A program made the translations under genes and the position numbers. Below are positions 15,460-22,870 of a stretch of 29,974 bases of DNA, in pieces. Below the pieces are notes generated by a model. It was not told the DNA's origin, ran no database searches, and was given only the letters and a program-made list of their open reading frames with translations. Within the stretch, counting starts at the first letter, position 1; each line of letters starts with the position of its first letter. The stretch covers positions 1 to 29,974 of the forward strand of contig JBEBGV010000058.1 of the NCBI GenBank assembly GCA_040081265.1. Direction: 5' to 3'. The DNA comes from JBEBGV01 sp040081265. Its GTDB lineage: Bacteria > Acidobacteriota > Vicinamibacteria > Vicinamibacterales > UBA2999.

Positions 15460-17781
15460 CTAGAACTCGACTTTGTACGAGAGCTTGAATGACGCACCCT
15501 GCAGGGGATACCCAAGCTTCTCGTAGTAGAGCGTGTCGAAGACGTTGTTGATTGAGAGGAGGATCGACTGGCGCTGCACCAGCCGGTACGACGCGGTCGC
15601 GTCAAACACGGTGAAGTTGTCGTAGTTGACGATCGGGAAGCCTGGCAGGTTGAAGTTGTTGTCCTTCCGGCCGCGCACGTAGCGGCCGGACACGCGCACA
15701 GCAAGTCGGCTCAGGTCGATGTCGGCTCCCGCACGGATGGTGTCCAGTGCCACGTTCAGGATGTCCTGCTCGGGTCCGTCGGCGGCACACGCGGGAAACG
15801 GCCCTGGTGAGCACAGGCGTTCCTTGCGGTTGAAGTAATGGGTCGCGTTGGCAAACACACCAAGGTGAGCGCCAAGGCGCTGGGCGCCTTCCATGTCGAG
15901 CCCACTGATGTGCGCGTCGAGCCCGTTCTCAACCGACAGCAGAATTGGCGCGGGCGCGGGCGGATTGCTGATCACGACGTTGGAAATGAAGCGGTTCTTC
16001 ACCGTGGTCCTGAACGCTGTGACGTCAACGCGGGTGGTCTGCGATGACCACTCGGCACCGGCATCGAATGAGGTGCTGCGTTCCGGCTTCAGATCCGGAT
16101 TGCCCTGGTTGATCTGCGTTCGTCCACCGACGACGGTGGTCGTGAAGCCAGTCAGCATCGAGGCCTCAGCCGGGATGAACGCCCGGCCAACCGTGAAGTG
16201 TGCCCTCAAGCCGGCGACAAGTTCGTGCTTCAGGCCAACACTCGGATTGAACACGTCGAAGGTGGCTTTCGAAGGCGTGAAGTTTGTCTTGAGCGGGGTG
16301 TCGAGCGTCTCGGTGGTGATGTGGTCCAGGCGTCCACCGAGCGTCACCACGGTGCGGCCCTCGCGCAGCCTGAGCGTGTTCTCAACATAGACACCGACGG
16401 TGTCCTTGCGCGCGTCCGCCGAGAACGGTGCGGTCGGCTCACCTGTGCGGGCAAAGGAACGACTCACGCTCTTCACGCGCTCGTAGTCGAGCCCGACAAC
16501 GATGCTGCTGAGGCGTGAGACGGCCCAGGAATCCCGCGCCTGCACGCCGGTCCAGCGGAGATCGCCCTCGAACGACAGATATGGCAGAAACGGCGCATCA
16601 ACGGGATTGCCGGTCGTCACATTGGACGTGTGGCTGCTCTCGGTGGCCATGTAGGTCGTGAACGACAGGTCGTGAGCCCGAATCCGGCCGGTCACTCGCC
16701 CGTCGCCGGCGTTGCGCTCGATGTCCTTGCGGCTCTGCCCGACGTTGCCCGACGCGATGTCCGGCGGCGAGTTGATGTCACGTCCGCGGTACACGTCTGC
16801 GTGTCCATCCACGCGCCAGCCTTGCCCGAGGACCACGCCGAGACGGCCGCCGGTGTCGTAGGTCTTGTAGGCGGTCGCGGGGCGCACGGCGCCGTTACCC
16901 ATCCGCAGGTCGTGCCGCTGGTTGAACGCCGCTGCGTTGATGTCGAAGTCGATCCGAGACGAGGCGCTGCCACCTGCGCGCGCCGTCAATTCGGACGTGC
17001 CGAAGCTTCCGGCACCGATCCGGGCGCTGCCGCCAATCTTCCCGGACGACTGCCTGGTGATGACGTTCACGACACCGCCCATCGCCGAGGAACCATAGAC
17101 GGCGGACGCGGCACCCTTGAGCACCTCGATACGATCGACGCCGTCAACCAGGAGCGCGGCGAGATTGGTCACGCCGGACGGGTGGCCATTGATAAGCAGC
17201 AGCGAGCGCTTGTTGATGCCGCTCGTCTGTGGCCGAAACCCCCGGAGGCCGATGCCCGAGAGCGCGCCGGTGTACTGGACGACGTCCACGCCTGCATTCT
17301 TCTTGAGGATGTCGGTCAGGTCGGTGCCAACCGAACGCTCGAGGTCGACCGAGTCGATCACCTCAATCTTCTGAGGCGTCTCTGAGAGGCGTGTCTCGAT
17401 GCGCCGAGCGGTGACGACAACGTCCTCGACGAAGCCCCCGGCCTTGAGCGCGACGCGCAGCGGCAGGGACGCCCCGTCGCCCGGGCTGAGCACGACGCTC
17501 TCGGCCGCGAAGAGATTCTGCTCCACGGTGAGCGTGTGCATGCCGGCGGGCACGTCGCGGATGAAGAATGCGCCGGCTGCGTCCGACATCGTCGTCAGTA
17601 CGACCAGGCCGTTGCGATCGCGCAGCGTGACGCGAGCGCCGACGATGGCGCCGCCGGCCTCATCGACAACAACACCAGAGGCAGAAGTCTGCGCTTGCGC
17701 AGACGCAGGCTGAGGCTGAAGAGCGCCGCAGAGGAACAGGAAGAGGAAAAGGAACTGGAAAGACGAGCAGGCACGAGCCAT
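15460..17781 (-). CDS. btuB: TonB-dependent corrinoid receptor with N-terminal carboxypeptidase-regulatory-like domain
   Basis: 773 residues from the ATG at 17781, selected because GGAGG lies eight bases before it and the riboswitch ends upstream; the longer open frame to 17922 would cross the riboswitch. The signal peptide has an unusual FLFLFLFL core. Residues ~32-110 form a CarboxypepD_reg-like beta domain (GVVVDEAGGAIVGARVTLRD), followed by a plug domain (VIDSVDLERSVGTDLTDIL, GIGLRGFRPQTSG, VDRIEVLKGAASAVYGSSAMGGVVNV) and a ~600-residue barrel ending in Phe (KLSYKVEF), as outer-membrane barrels do. It imports cobalamin-like corrinoids with TonB energy. Substrate is inferred from the riboswitch and btuFCD. 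Confidence 0.92.
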   Translation of the reverse strand: MARACSSFQFLFLFLFLCGALQPQPASAQAQTSASGVVVDEAGGAIVGARVTLRDRNGLVVLTTMSDAAGAFFIRDVPAGMHTLTVEQNLFAAESVVLSPGDGASLPLRVALKAGGFVEDVVVTARRIETRLSETPQKIEVIDSVDLERSVGTDLTDILKKNAGVDVVQYTGALSGIGLRGFRPQTSGINKRSLLLINGHPSGVTNLAALLVDGVDRIEVLKGAASAVYGSSAMGGVVNVITRQSSGKIGGSARIGAGSFGTSELTARAGGSASSRIDFDINAAAFNQRHDLRMGNGAVRPATAYKTYDTGGRLGVVLGQGWRVDGHADVYRGRDINSPPDIASGNVGQSRKDIERNAGDGRVTGRIRAHDLSFTTYMATESSHTSNVTTGNPVDAPFLPYLSFEGDLRWTGVQARDSWAVSRLSSIVVGLDYERVKSVSRSFARTGEPTAPFSADARKDTVGVYVENTLRLREGRTVVTLGGRLDHITTETLDTPLKTNFTPSKATFDVFNPSVGLKHELVAGLRAHFTVGRAFIPAEASMLTGFTTTVVGGRTQINQGNPDLKPERSTSFDAGAEWSSQTTRVDVTAFRTTVKNRFISNVVISNPPAPAPILLSVENGLDAHISGLDMEGAQRLGAHLGVFANATHYFNRKERLCSPGPFPACAADGPEQDILNVALDTIRAGADIDLSRLAVRVSGRYVRGRKDNNFNLPGFPIVNYDNFTVFDATASYRLVQRQSILLSINNVFDTLYYEKLGYPLQGASFKLSYKVEF

Positions 17782-17810
17782 GGATGGAGCCTCCGCGGGC
17801 AACAAGAACC

Positions 17811-17988
17811 CCTGGGTAGGTCTCCTGGCTCGGAAGGAACGAATCGGTGGTGCTGATTCGTCGGTCGCTTCACCTTCCCCGGCTGTTGACCGAGTGGTGA
17901 TATCGAAGCGACACGCCTTCACTCACAGTGGCGGGACCGCGCCGGATTCGCACCGGACTTCCCCGTTATGCCCTCGTGGGCACCCAAG
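17811..17988 (-). ncRNA. Cobalamin riboswitch
   Basis: On the minus strand the leader holds the conserved cobalamin-aptamer blocks in order: GGGGAAGTCCGGTGCGAATC, GGCGCGGTCCCGCCACTGT and, nearest btuB, the B12 box AGCCAGGAGACCTACCC (around 17815-17831). The closing P1 stem is visible: CTTGGGT (17988-17982) pairs with ACCCAGG (17817-17811), with one G-U pair. The aptamer ends 29 bp before the btuB ATG, and the segment in between contains the GGAGG ribosome site. Control is therefore most likely at translation initiation, by hiding the ribosome site when adenosylcobalamin-type ligand is bound. No separate terminator with T-run is seen in that gap. It probably controls the whole btuB-to-cbiB operon. 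Confidence 0.96.
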
Positions 17989-18018
17989 GCAGAAGGCATG
18001 CTAGCACAGCCAGACAAT

Positions 18019-18038
18019 AGTCCGGCCGCAGCCGGACT
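18019..18038. terminator. Hairpin after the glycosyltransferase gene
   Basis: A perfect 8-bp stem (AGTCCGGC with GCCGGACT, 4-base loop) lies four bases past the stop of the GT2 gene on the minus strand. Only a weak T-containing tail follows (ATTGTCT). It separates the GT2/phosphatase-like unit from the riboswitch operon, whose promoter must lie between this hairpin and 17988 or overlap it. Confidence 0.6.
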
Positions 18039-18042
18039 GTTG

Positions 18043-18969
18043 TTACCCCAGTCGTTCTTCTCGCAGCCATCCCACCTCGACCCATAACGCCCACCGCGCG
18101 GCGGCCGACGCTGCCCGGTCCTGTCGCAGTTCCGACGTCACCAGCGGAGACAGAAATCGCGAGGGGAAGCGTCGCACCCGCCACCGTGGGATGCCAAACA
18201 ACGTCCCTGCCCTGGCCGGCGGGTGCGTCCGCCGATGCACGTGGTACAGGCCGCGACCGAAGTTGAACGCCCGGCGACGCAGCCATCTGGACGTGAACTG
18301 CCAGGGCCGCACGATGTGGCGCACGACCGCGTCATCGACGAAGTGAACGCGCGCGCCGAGACGATCCAGACGCCAGAGCACTTCAGTCTCGCCACCCATG
18401 GGATAGGACGCACCTCGGGGGCCAAGGTCCGTCCTGAAGCGAAGCCCTTGTTCGAAGTGACATGATCGGATCGCGAAGTTGGGTCCGAAGCAGTCCTCGC
18501 TCCGTGCTGGTCCGCCCGTCTTGCCTGCAGGCGTGACCGCAAATGCCGGCGACAACGGCACCCCGTCAACAATCCAGGACGGCGGCTCGGCTTCCCAGTA
18601 CGGATGGATCGTTCCGCCAAAGACGTCGCAGCCGGTGTTCGCGTCGGCGGCGCGCCTCAGGTTGACCAGCCACTCGGGTTCCGGCACGATATCATCGTCG
18701 GTGAAGACCACCAGGTCGCCGACACACGTGTCGAGCCCGGTGTTGCGTGCCGCGTTCTGCCCTGGTGTGGATTCGTGACGAATAGCCAGCGGAAGGCGCG
18801 GACGATACCTCGCCAGAATGTCCGGGGTTGCATCGGTGCTGGCGTTGTCGACCACCACCAGCCGCCAGCCGCCGGCGGGTTCCTGCACGCGAGTCAGCGC
18901 GTCGAGGGCTCGTGGCAGCGTGTGAGCGCCATTACGGGTGGCGAAGAGAACCGTCAGCACGGGACCCAC
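18043..18969 (-). CDS. Family 2 glycosyltransferase
   Basis: 308 residues, GT-A fold. Motifs: TVLFATRNGAHTLPRAL at the N-terminus, the nucleotide-sugar site VVVDNASTDATPDIL (~38-52), the metal-binding DDD in VVFTDDDIVPEPEWL (~88-102), and a downstream acceptor-region GGETEVLWRLDRLGARV. There are no membrane helices. It would transfer a sugar from an NDP-sugar to a glycan, lipid or protein acceptor at the cytoplasmic side; donor and acceptor are unknown. The start is a GTG at 18969 (16-bp overlap with the upstream gene) or the GTG at 18960 (7-bp overlap). The overlap indicates co-translation with the phosphatase-superfamily protein. Confidence 0.88.
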   Translation of the reverse strand: MGPVLTVLFATRNGAHTLPRALDALTRVQEPAGGWRLVVVDNASTDATPDILARYRPRLPLAIRHESTPGQNAARNTGLDTCVGDLVVFTDDDIVPEPEWLVNLRRAADANTGCDVFGGTIHPYWEAEPPSWIVDGVPLSPAFAVTPAGKTGGPARSEDCFGPNFAIRSCHFEQGLRFRTDLGPRGASYPMGGETEVLWRLDRLGARVHFVDDAVVRHIVRPWQFTSRWLRRRAFNFGRGLYHVHRRTHPPARAGTLFGIPRWRVRRFPSRFLSPLVTSELRQDRAASAAARWALWVEVGWLREERLG

Positions 18970-20429
18970 GGCAAGGCTGAGCCGTCGCGCTGTGGGAATG
19001 TCGCGCCAAGCATGGCCGCGAACGTTGGCGCAAGATCCTCGACCCGGCAGGCCGGCCGCTCGCCCGGCTGGATTCCCCCGCCGGAGACGAGCAGGAGTCC
19101 ATCCGGCTGGTGGTCTCCCGTGCGAACTCCTTTGTACCGGCCGCGCACCTCGCCGATTCGCGGCGACAGGAGGGCATCAAATGGTCGGTCCCGGCTCCAG
19201 CGCGCGACAATGTCCGGGAGATCGCCGAGATGAGGGCCTGTCAGCCGGTCCCTGGTCATGGCGATTTCCGTGAACGCCGGGGGGCCGTCGACGCCAACGC
19301 GAAGCTCGGAGAGTGCCTCGACCAGTGCAGCACAGTAGCTGTCGAACTCGGCGGAGCGAATACGCCCCAGTGGCTCGCGCCCGTCGAGGTTGACGCGCAG
19401 CCCGAGGTACACCTCGTTGTTGGGAATGCTGAAGACTTTCTGAAATGCGCGTGGGGACAGCGGCTCCGGGAAGTACTTCCGGAAGCGATACGGCCTGATC
19501 ATCCGGGCGCGGCGAGCGAGTTCAGCCTTGAGTTTCGAGGCGCGGGGCGCCCCGCCGTGTGGAAGCACGTTGTCGAGCCTGGCGAGCACGTCGTCCATGA
19601 GGTGCAGGCCGTCCCAGTGGCGCCCAATGCCGTGGCTGGCGAAGACCATCGCGATGCAGTCAGGCGGGATCCGCTCGAGGATTCGTCCAAGGGTCGCGTC
19701 GATCGCCCGATAGAGTTCGCGGAAGGGGTCGCCCATCTCCTCGACGAGCGTGCCGTCGAATCGGTCGTGTTGCGAATCGTGGAAGTGCCACAACTGATGT
19801 CCGGCGCAGTGCGTGTCGGCAAACACAGCGACCAGCGCATCCCAGTCGCCTTGATCGATCCGATCGATGACGAATCGTTCCTTGGTAGCGAGTCGGTCGA
19901 GAAGGTTCCTGCGGAAGGTCGCGAACCCTTCGGCGGTGCGCGGCACCCTGTTGCAATCGCGCTCCCGGCCTTCACCGTAGCGCGTGATGATTTCGTCCTG
20001 GAGTTCAGTGGGCGAGGTCCCCATGCCGATCAGTTCGGTGTCGTGCGTCGCCCAATCGACAACGTGAATACCCGGGAACTTGTTCGACACGACCGTCTTG
20101 GGCACGTCGATGACGGCCAGACGCTTGCCCTGCGCACCGAGGACGTCCCAGAACGGACTGCCGTCTACACCCTTTGCTTCGAACTGGCGGTCTTCGTAGG
20201 TGCCGGGAATGAGCTGTCTGTAGCAGTAGCGACCGTGACCGGCGGTGTCGAGGCCGGTATAGAACGAGGGCCACTGTGCGCCGACGAAGAACGCAAACGG
20301 GCTGCGCGTAATCGCCCGCGCGCTCGAGTCCATGAGCCGCCGGAACGCAGGCATCGAGCCCTCCGCGGCCAGCTGCTCGACCATGCGGTAGTCGGCCGCG
20401 TCAAATCCGATGAATACGAATCGCTTCAC
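18954..20429 (-). CDS. Divergent alkaline-phosphatase/phosphodiesterase-superfamily protein
   Basis: 491 residues from a GTG start. The fold is recognisable: FIGFDAADYRMVEQLAAEGS at the N-terminus supplies the first metal-ligand Asp (residue 9), then QWPSFYTGLDTAGHGRY, DTHCAGHQLWHFHD and FASHGIGRHWDGLHLMDD, with a final SGGGIQPG segment and VEDLAPTFAAMLG. In typical relatives the nucleophile is the Thr of WTSFxTG and a metal pair is supplied by SDHG. Here those places read WPSF and ASHG, so either a subfamily with different chemistry or a non-catalytic member is likely. There is no signal peptide. It overlaps the GT2 gene downstream, suggesting a shared role in handling glycans or glycolipids. 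Confidence 0.8.
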   Translation of the reverse strand: MKRFVFIGFDAADYRMVEQLAAEGSMPAFRRLMDSSARAITRSPFAFFVGAQWPSFYTGLDTAGHGRYCYRQLIPGTYEDRQFEAKGVDGSPFWDVLGAQGKRLAVIDVPKTVVSNKFPGIHVVDWATHDTELIGMGTSPTELQDEIITRYGEGRERDCNRVPRTAEGFATFRRNLLDRLATKERFVIDRIDQGDWDALVAVFADTHCAGHQLWHFHDSQHDRFDGTLVEEMGDPFRELYRAIDATLGRILERIPPDCIAMVFASHGIGRHWDGLHLMDDVLARLDNVLPHGGAPRASKLKAELARRARMIRPYRFRKYFPEPLSPRAFQKVFSIPNNEVYLGLRVNLDGREPLGRIRSAEFDSYCAALVEALSELRVGVDGPPAFTEIAMTRDRLTGPHLGDLPDIVARWSRDRPFDALLSPRIGEVRGRYKGVRTGDHQPDGLLLVSGGGIQPGERPACRVEDLAPTFAAMLGATFPQRDGSALPWVPC

Positions 20430-20438
20430 TTCTGCACA

Positions 20439-20460
20439 CCCTGGACGGGGTCGTCCAGGG
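20439..20460. repeat. Perfect hairpin before the phosphatase-like gene
   Basis: CCCTGGACG and CGTCCAGGG (9-bp perfect stem, 4-base loop) lie 10 bp upstream of the GTG start at 20429. The position is in the likely leader of that gene, so it could attenuate or stabilise the message, or end read-through from the porin operon. There is no T-run. Confidence 0.5.
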
Positions 20461-20483
20461 GCGTGCGGTGCAAGCGCAGTGCC

Positions 20484-20504
20484 GCCGGGTCGTTCCGACC
20501 CGGC
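20484..20504. repeat. GGGTC-core palindrome after the porin gene
   Basis: GCCGGGTCG and CGACCCGGC form a perfect 9-bp stem with a TTC loop. It lies about 55 bp past the porin stop on the minus strand and is separated from it by the 7-bp repeat tract. It may be an intrinsic terminator without T-tract, or a REP-like element. It shares a GGGTC/GACCC core with the palindrome at 29154-29174. Confidence 0.55.
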
Positions 20505-20520
20505 CTGCGTACGATGTCCG

Positions 20521-20562
20521 ACCGCCTACTGCCTACCGCCTACTGTCGACTGTCCAGTGTCA
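20521..20562. repeat. 7-bp-period tandem repeat tract (site A)
   Basis: Six consecutive heptamers on the plus strand: ACCGCCT, ACTGCCT, ACCGCCT, ACTGTCG, ACTGTCC, AGTGTCA. The tract ends exactly on the stop codon of the minus-strand porin gene (20560-20562). The same unit pattern recurs at 26638-26679 and 29175-29209. Confidence 0.7.
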
Positions 20563-21594
20563 GAACTCCACATGCGCCTGGGCGAGCAGGCGGCGCTGGA
20601 GCAGTTCCGAGTTGCTCGATCGGGAGATCTGCTCGAGCGTGACGACGACGCCGAGCCGCCCGTGTTCGAGCTGGCTCCAGTGCGCACCGCCGAAGAGCAG
20701 TCTGCGCTGTGAGTCACCATCGGTCGCGGCATTCGGATCGATGAAGTCGAGGCCGCCGATTCCCGCCCAGCCGATGACACCCTGACGTCCCTCGCCGAAG
20801 AACGACAGGCCACGACGCTTCACGTCCCTGGCAATGAACGGATTGTCGGTCGCGGTCAGGAACTGCGCGGTGGCGACAATGTTCGCGTTCTCGTAGGTGC
20901 CCATCACAATCGCCACGTTGCGCGGCCGATCCTTCGCATACCACCCGTACTGATAGAAGCCGGAGATGCTGACGTTCTTGCCCTCGCCCTCCTCGAATGG
21001 GCGCAGGGTGATGCGGCCGTCGATGCTTTTGTACTTGTCGAGCTCGGCGTGTCCATAGCCTTCGCCGTTGTAGATGCCCACATGGGCTTCCGTACGGCCG
21101 CGGGTCAGCTTGACGCTGGCACCAAGGTCTGTGGGTCCTGGAATCAGCTCGAGCCGTTCCGCAAAGAGCGGGGCGATGACGCGATAGCGATTGAGCGACT
21201 CCTCGAACGACAGCCACGGTGTCTCGTGGAGACCGAACATCACTGAGGTCGTGTCGGTCACCTTGACGTCAAGCGACGCGTACTCCAGCCGCAGTGCCAG
21301 GTTTCTGTTGAGGCTGGCGTCGGTCGTCGGCCGCACGTCCGGCGTGAATCGAACCTGCACGCGGTTCGAGAGTCGCGCCTTGATGTTCAGATACCCGCGT
21401 GTCACGTCGAACGCGTTGTAGCCGTCCATCTCGTGCAGCTCGGCGGCGTACTGGAGAAACGTCACCACGCCGAACGTGACGGCAGGAGGCAATGCGTTCT
21501 CCACGGGAGTCTGAGCCGCTGCCGGGACGGCAAGGCTCAGCACGAGGCCGGCAGACAGAACCAATCGATGCAGTGTCGTCATGGGAGGAGTCAT
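20560..21594 (-). CDS. Outer-membrane porin, OprO/OprP-like
   Basis: 344 residues with a Sec signal peptide (HRLVLSAGLVLSLAVPAAAQ). The mature protein is a chain of alternating amphipathic strands (RGYLNIKARLSNRVQVRFTPD, LRLEYASLDVKVTDTTSVMFG) and ends in Phe (LLAQAHVEF), the mark of beta-barrels inserted by BamA. The layout resembles the phosphate-selective porin O/P family, although the length is slightly short. AAGG lies seven bases before the first ATG; a second in-frame ATG four codons on is possible. It starts 9 bp after the DUF1501 stop, so it is the last gene of a four-gene cassette. What passes through it is unknown. Confidence 0.82.
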   Translation of the reverse strand: MTPPMTTLHRLVLSAGLVLSLAVPAAAQTPVENALPPAVTFGVVTFLQYAAELHEMDGYNAFDVTRGYLNIKARLSNRVQVRFTPDVRPTTDASLNRNLALRLEYASLDVKVTDTTSVMFGLHETPWLSFEESLNRYRVIAPLFAERLELIPGPTDLGASVKLTRGRTEAHVGIYNGEGYGHAELDKYKSIDGRITLRPFEEGEGKNVSISGFYQYGWYAKDRPRNVAIVMGTYENANIVATAQFLTATDNPFIARDVKRRGLSFFGEGRQGVIGWAGIGGLDFIDPNAATDGDSQRRLLFGGAHWSQLEHGRLGVVVTLEQISRSSNSELLQRRLLAQAHVEF

Positions 21595-21603
21595 GTCGAG
21601 ACC

Positions 21604-22857
21604 TTAGAAGAATGCCGGCGCGCCGGCACGGAAGTCACCGCCCAGGATGGGCACAGAGTTCACACCGAGCCACTGGTCGAGCACGCGCGCGTACACGGAC
21701 CGGAAGTCGGTTTCGAAGCGAATGTCACCGGAGTTGTTTTCAAGCGACGGGTGGCCTGGGGCAAGGGTCGCCGCCGTGCCGTAGAGCCCGCCCCGCACCA
21801 TGCCGCCGAGCACCATCATCAGACCGGCCGCGCCGTGGTCGGTGCCACCGCTGCCGTTCTCGGAGATGCGCCGTCCGAACTCGGAATAGACGATGACGGT
21901 GGTGTCGTTGGCCACGCCCTGATTGCGCGTGTCGGTGTAGAACGCCGCGACGCCGTCGCTCAGCGTGCCCATCAGGTTGCCGTAGGCGCCACCGGCCGCG
22001 CCCTGCTGCGAGTGCGTGTCGTAGCCACCGGTCTGCACCCAGAAGACCCGCGAGCCGACGCCGAGGACGATCGCGCCCGCCACCGTCCGCAACGCCAGCC
22101 CGAAACCGTTGTTCGGGTAGGCCACCGACGGCGCGTATGACGTCGCCTGCGCCACCCTGTCCAGCGTCTCGATCGCACCGCGGCTGGTGCTGTTGACAAA
22201 CGACAGGTGCGGGCGCCCCGCCGCCAGGTTCGACGCCATCGCCTGCGCCGCGGCGCGTTCCTGCGTCGCGGCAGGCCCGCGGTTCGGGCTCGCGTAGGTG
22301 TAGGTGGTCGCATTGGGAATCGCCGGCACGCCCGTCGTTCCCGACAGCAGTGCGCGCGGCGTCTCGCCGGACGTGTTCCACGCCGTCAGCGCATCAAGCG
22401 GCCGCGGCAATGTGTCGAGATACCGCCCCAGCCAGCCCGACCCGCTCGACGTCTGCGGATTGGCGGTGCCGTAGATGTCGGTGGCCTCGAAGTGCGAGCG
22501 GCTCGAGTTCTGATAGCCGGCCCGCTGCACGAGCGCCAGGCGGCCTTCGTTGAAGATGTTCTGCAGACCGCCCATCCGCGGGTGCAGGCCGAGCGCGTGG
22601 CCAGCCGCATCTGTGCCCACCTGCAGCACCTGACCCGCCGGCACGGCGATGCTGGGCCGGCGACTGTAGTAGCTGGGGTCCTGATACGAGACCAGCGTAT
22701 TCAACGAGTCGTTGCCACCGCCAAGGTAGATGACGACGAGGCGCCGCGAAGCCATGCCCTGCGCACCGGCAATCGCCGTGAGGAAGTCAGGCGCGGCGAG
22801 ACCGAGCGTGACCGTCGCAACGCCGTTGCGGATGAAGAGTCGTCTCGAGATGTCCAT
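21604..22857 (-). CDS. DUF1501 protein with Tat signal
   Basis: 417 residues. The N-terminus MDISRRLFIRNGVATVTLGL is a twin-arginine signal ending around AIAGAQG. Family hallmarks are RRLVVIYLGGGNDSLNTLV, ALHPRM-type GLHPRMGGLQNIFNEGRLALV, FWVQTGGYDTHSQQG and VIVYSEFGRRISENGSGGTDHG, the last carrying the likely metal-binding Asp-His. DUF1501 is a distant member of the alkaline phosphatase/sulfatase superfamily of unknown activity. It is probably periplasmic. It follows DUF1800 by 13 bp. DUF1501 and DUF1800 genes are commonly adjacent in Acidobacteriota, Planctomycetota and Proteobacteria. Confidence 0.93.
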   Translation of the reverse strand: MDISRRLFIRNGVATVTLGLAAPDFLTAIAGAQGMASRRLVVIYLGGGNDSLNTLVSYQDPSYYSRRPSIAVPAGQVLQVGTDAAGHALGLHPRMGGLQNIFNEGRLALVQRAGYQNSSRSHFEATDIYGTANPQTSSGSGWLGRYLDTLPRPLDALTAWNTSGETPRALLSGTTGVPAIPNATTYTYASPNRGPAATQERAAAQAMASNLAAGRPHLSFVNSTSRGAIETLDRVAQATSYAPSVAYPNNGFGLALRTVAGAIVLGVGSRVFWVQTGGYDTHSQQGAAGGAYGNLMGTLSDGVAAFYTDTRNQGVANDTTVIVYSEFGRRISENGSGGTDHGAAGLMMVLGGMVRGGLYGTAATLAPGHPSLENNSGDIRFETDFRSVYARVLDQWLGVNSVPILGGDFRAGAPAFF

Positions 22858-22870
22858 GGTCGATACCGTC

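Noticed and set aside
17782..17922. N-terminal extension of btuB to 17922
   Set aside because: It would be translated through the cobalamin riboswitch; the ATG at 17781 has a good ribosome site and begins a signal peptide.
17782..18042. Second terminator inside the cobalamin leader
   Set aside because: Between the aptamer and btuB there is no stem followed by a T-run; control through the ribosome site explains the layout better.
20521..20562. Interpretation of the heptamer tracts as a CRISPR array
   Set aside because: Units are 7 bp, contiguous and degenerate, without spacers or cas genes.
19110..20642. 510-codon open frame on the plus strand
   Set aside because: Antisense to the phosphatase-superfamily gene, with no recognisable domain and running into the repeat region.
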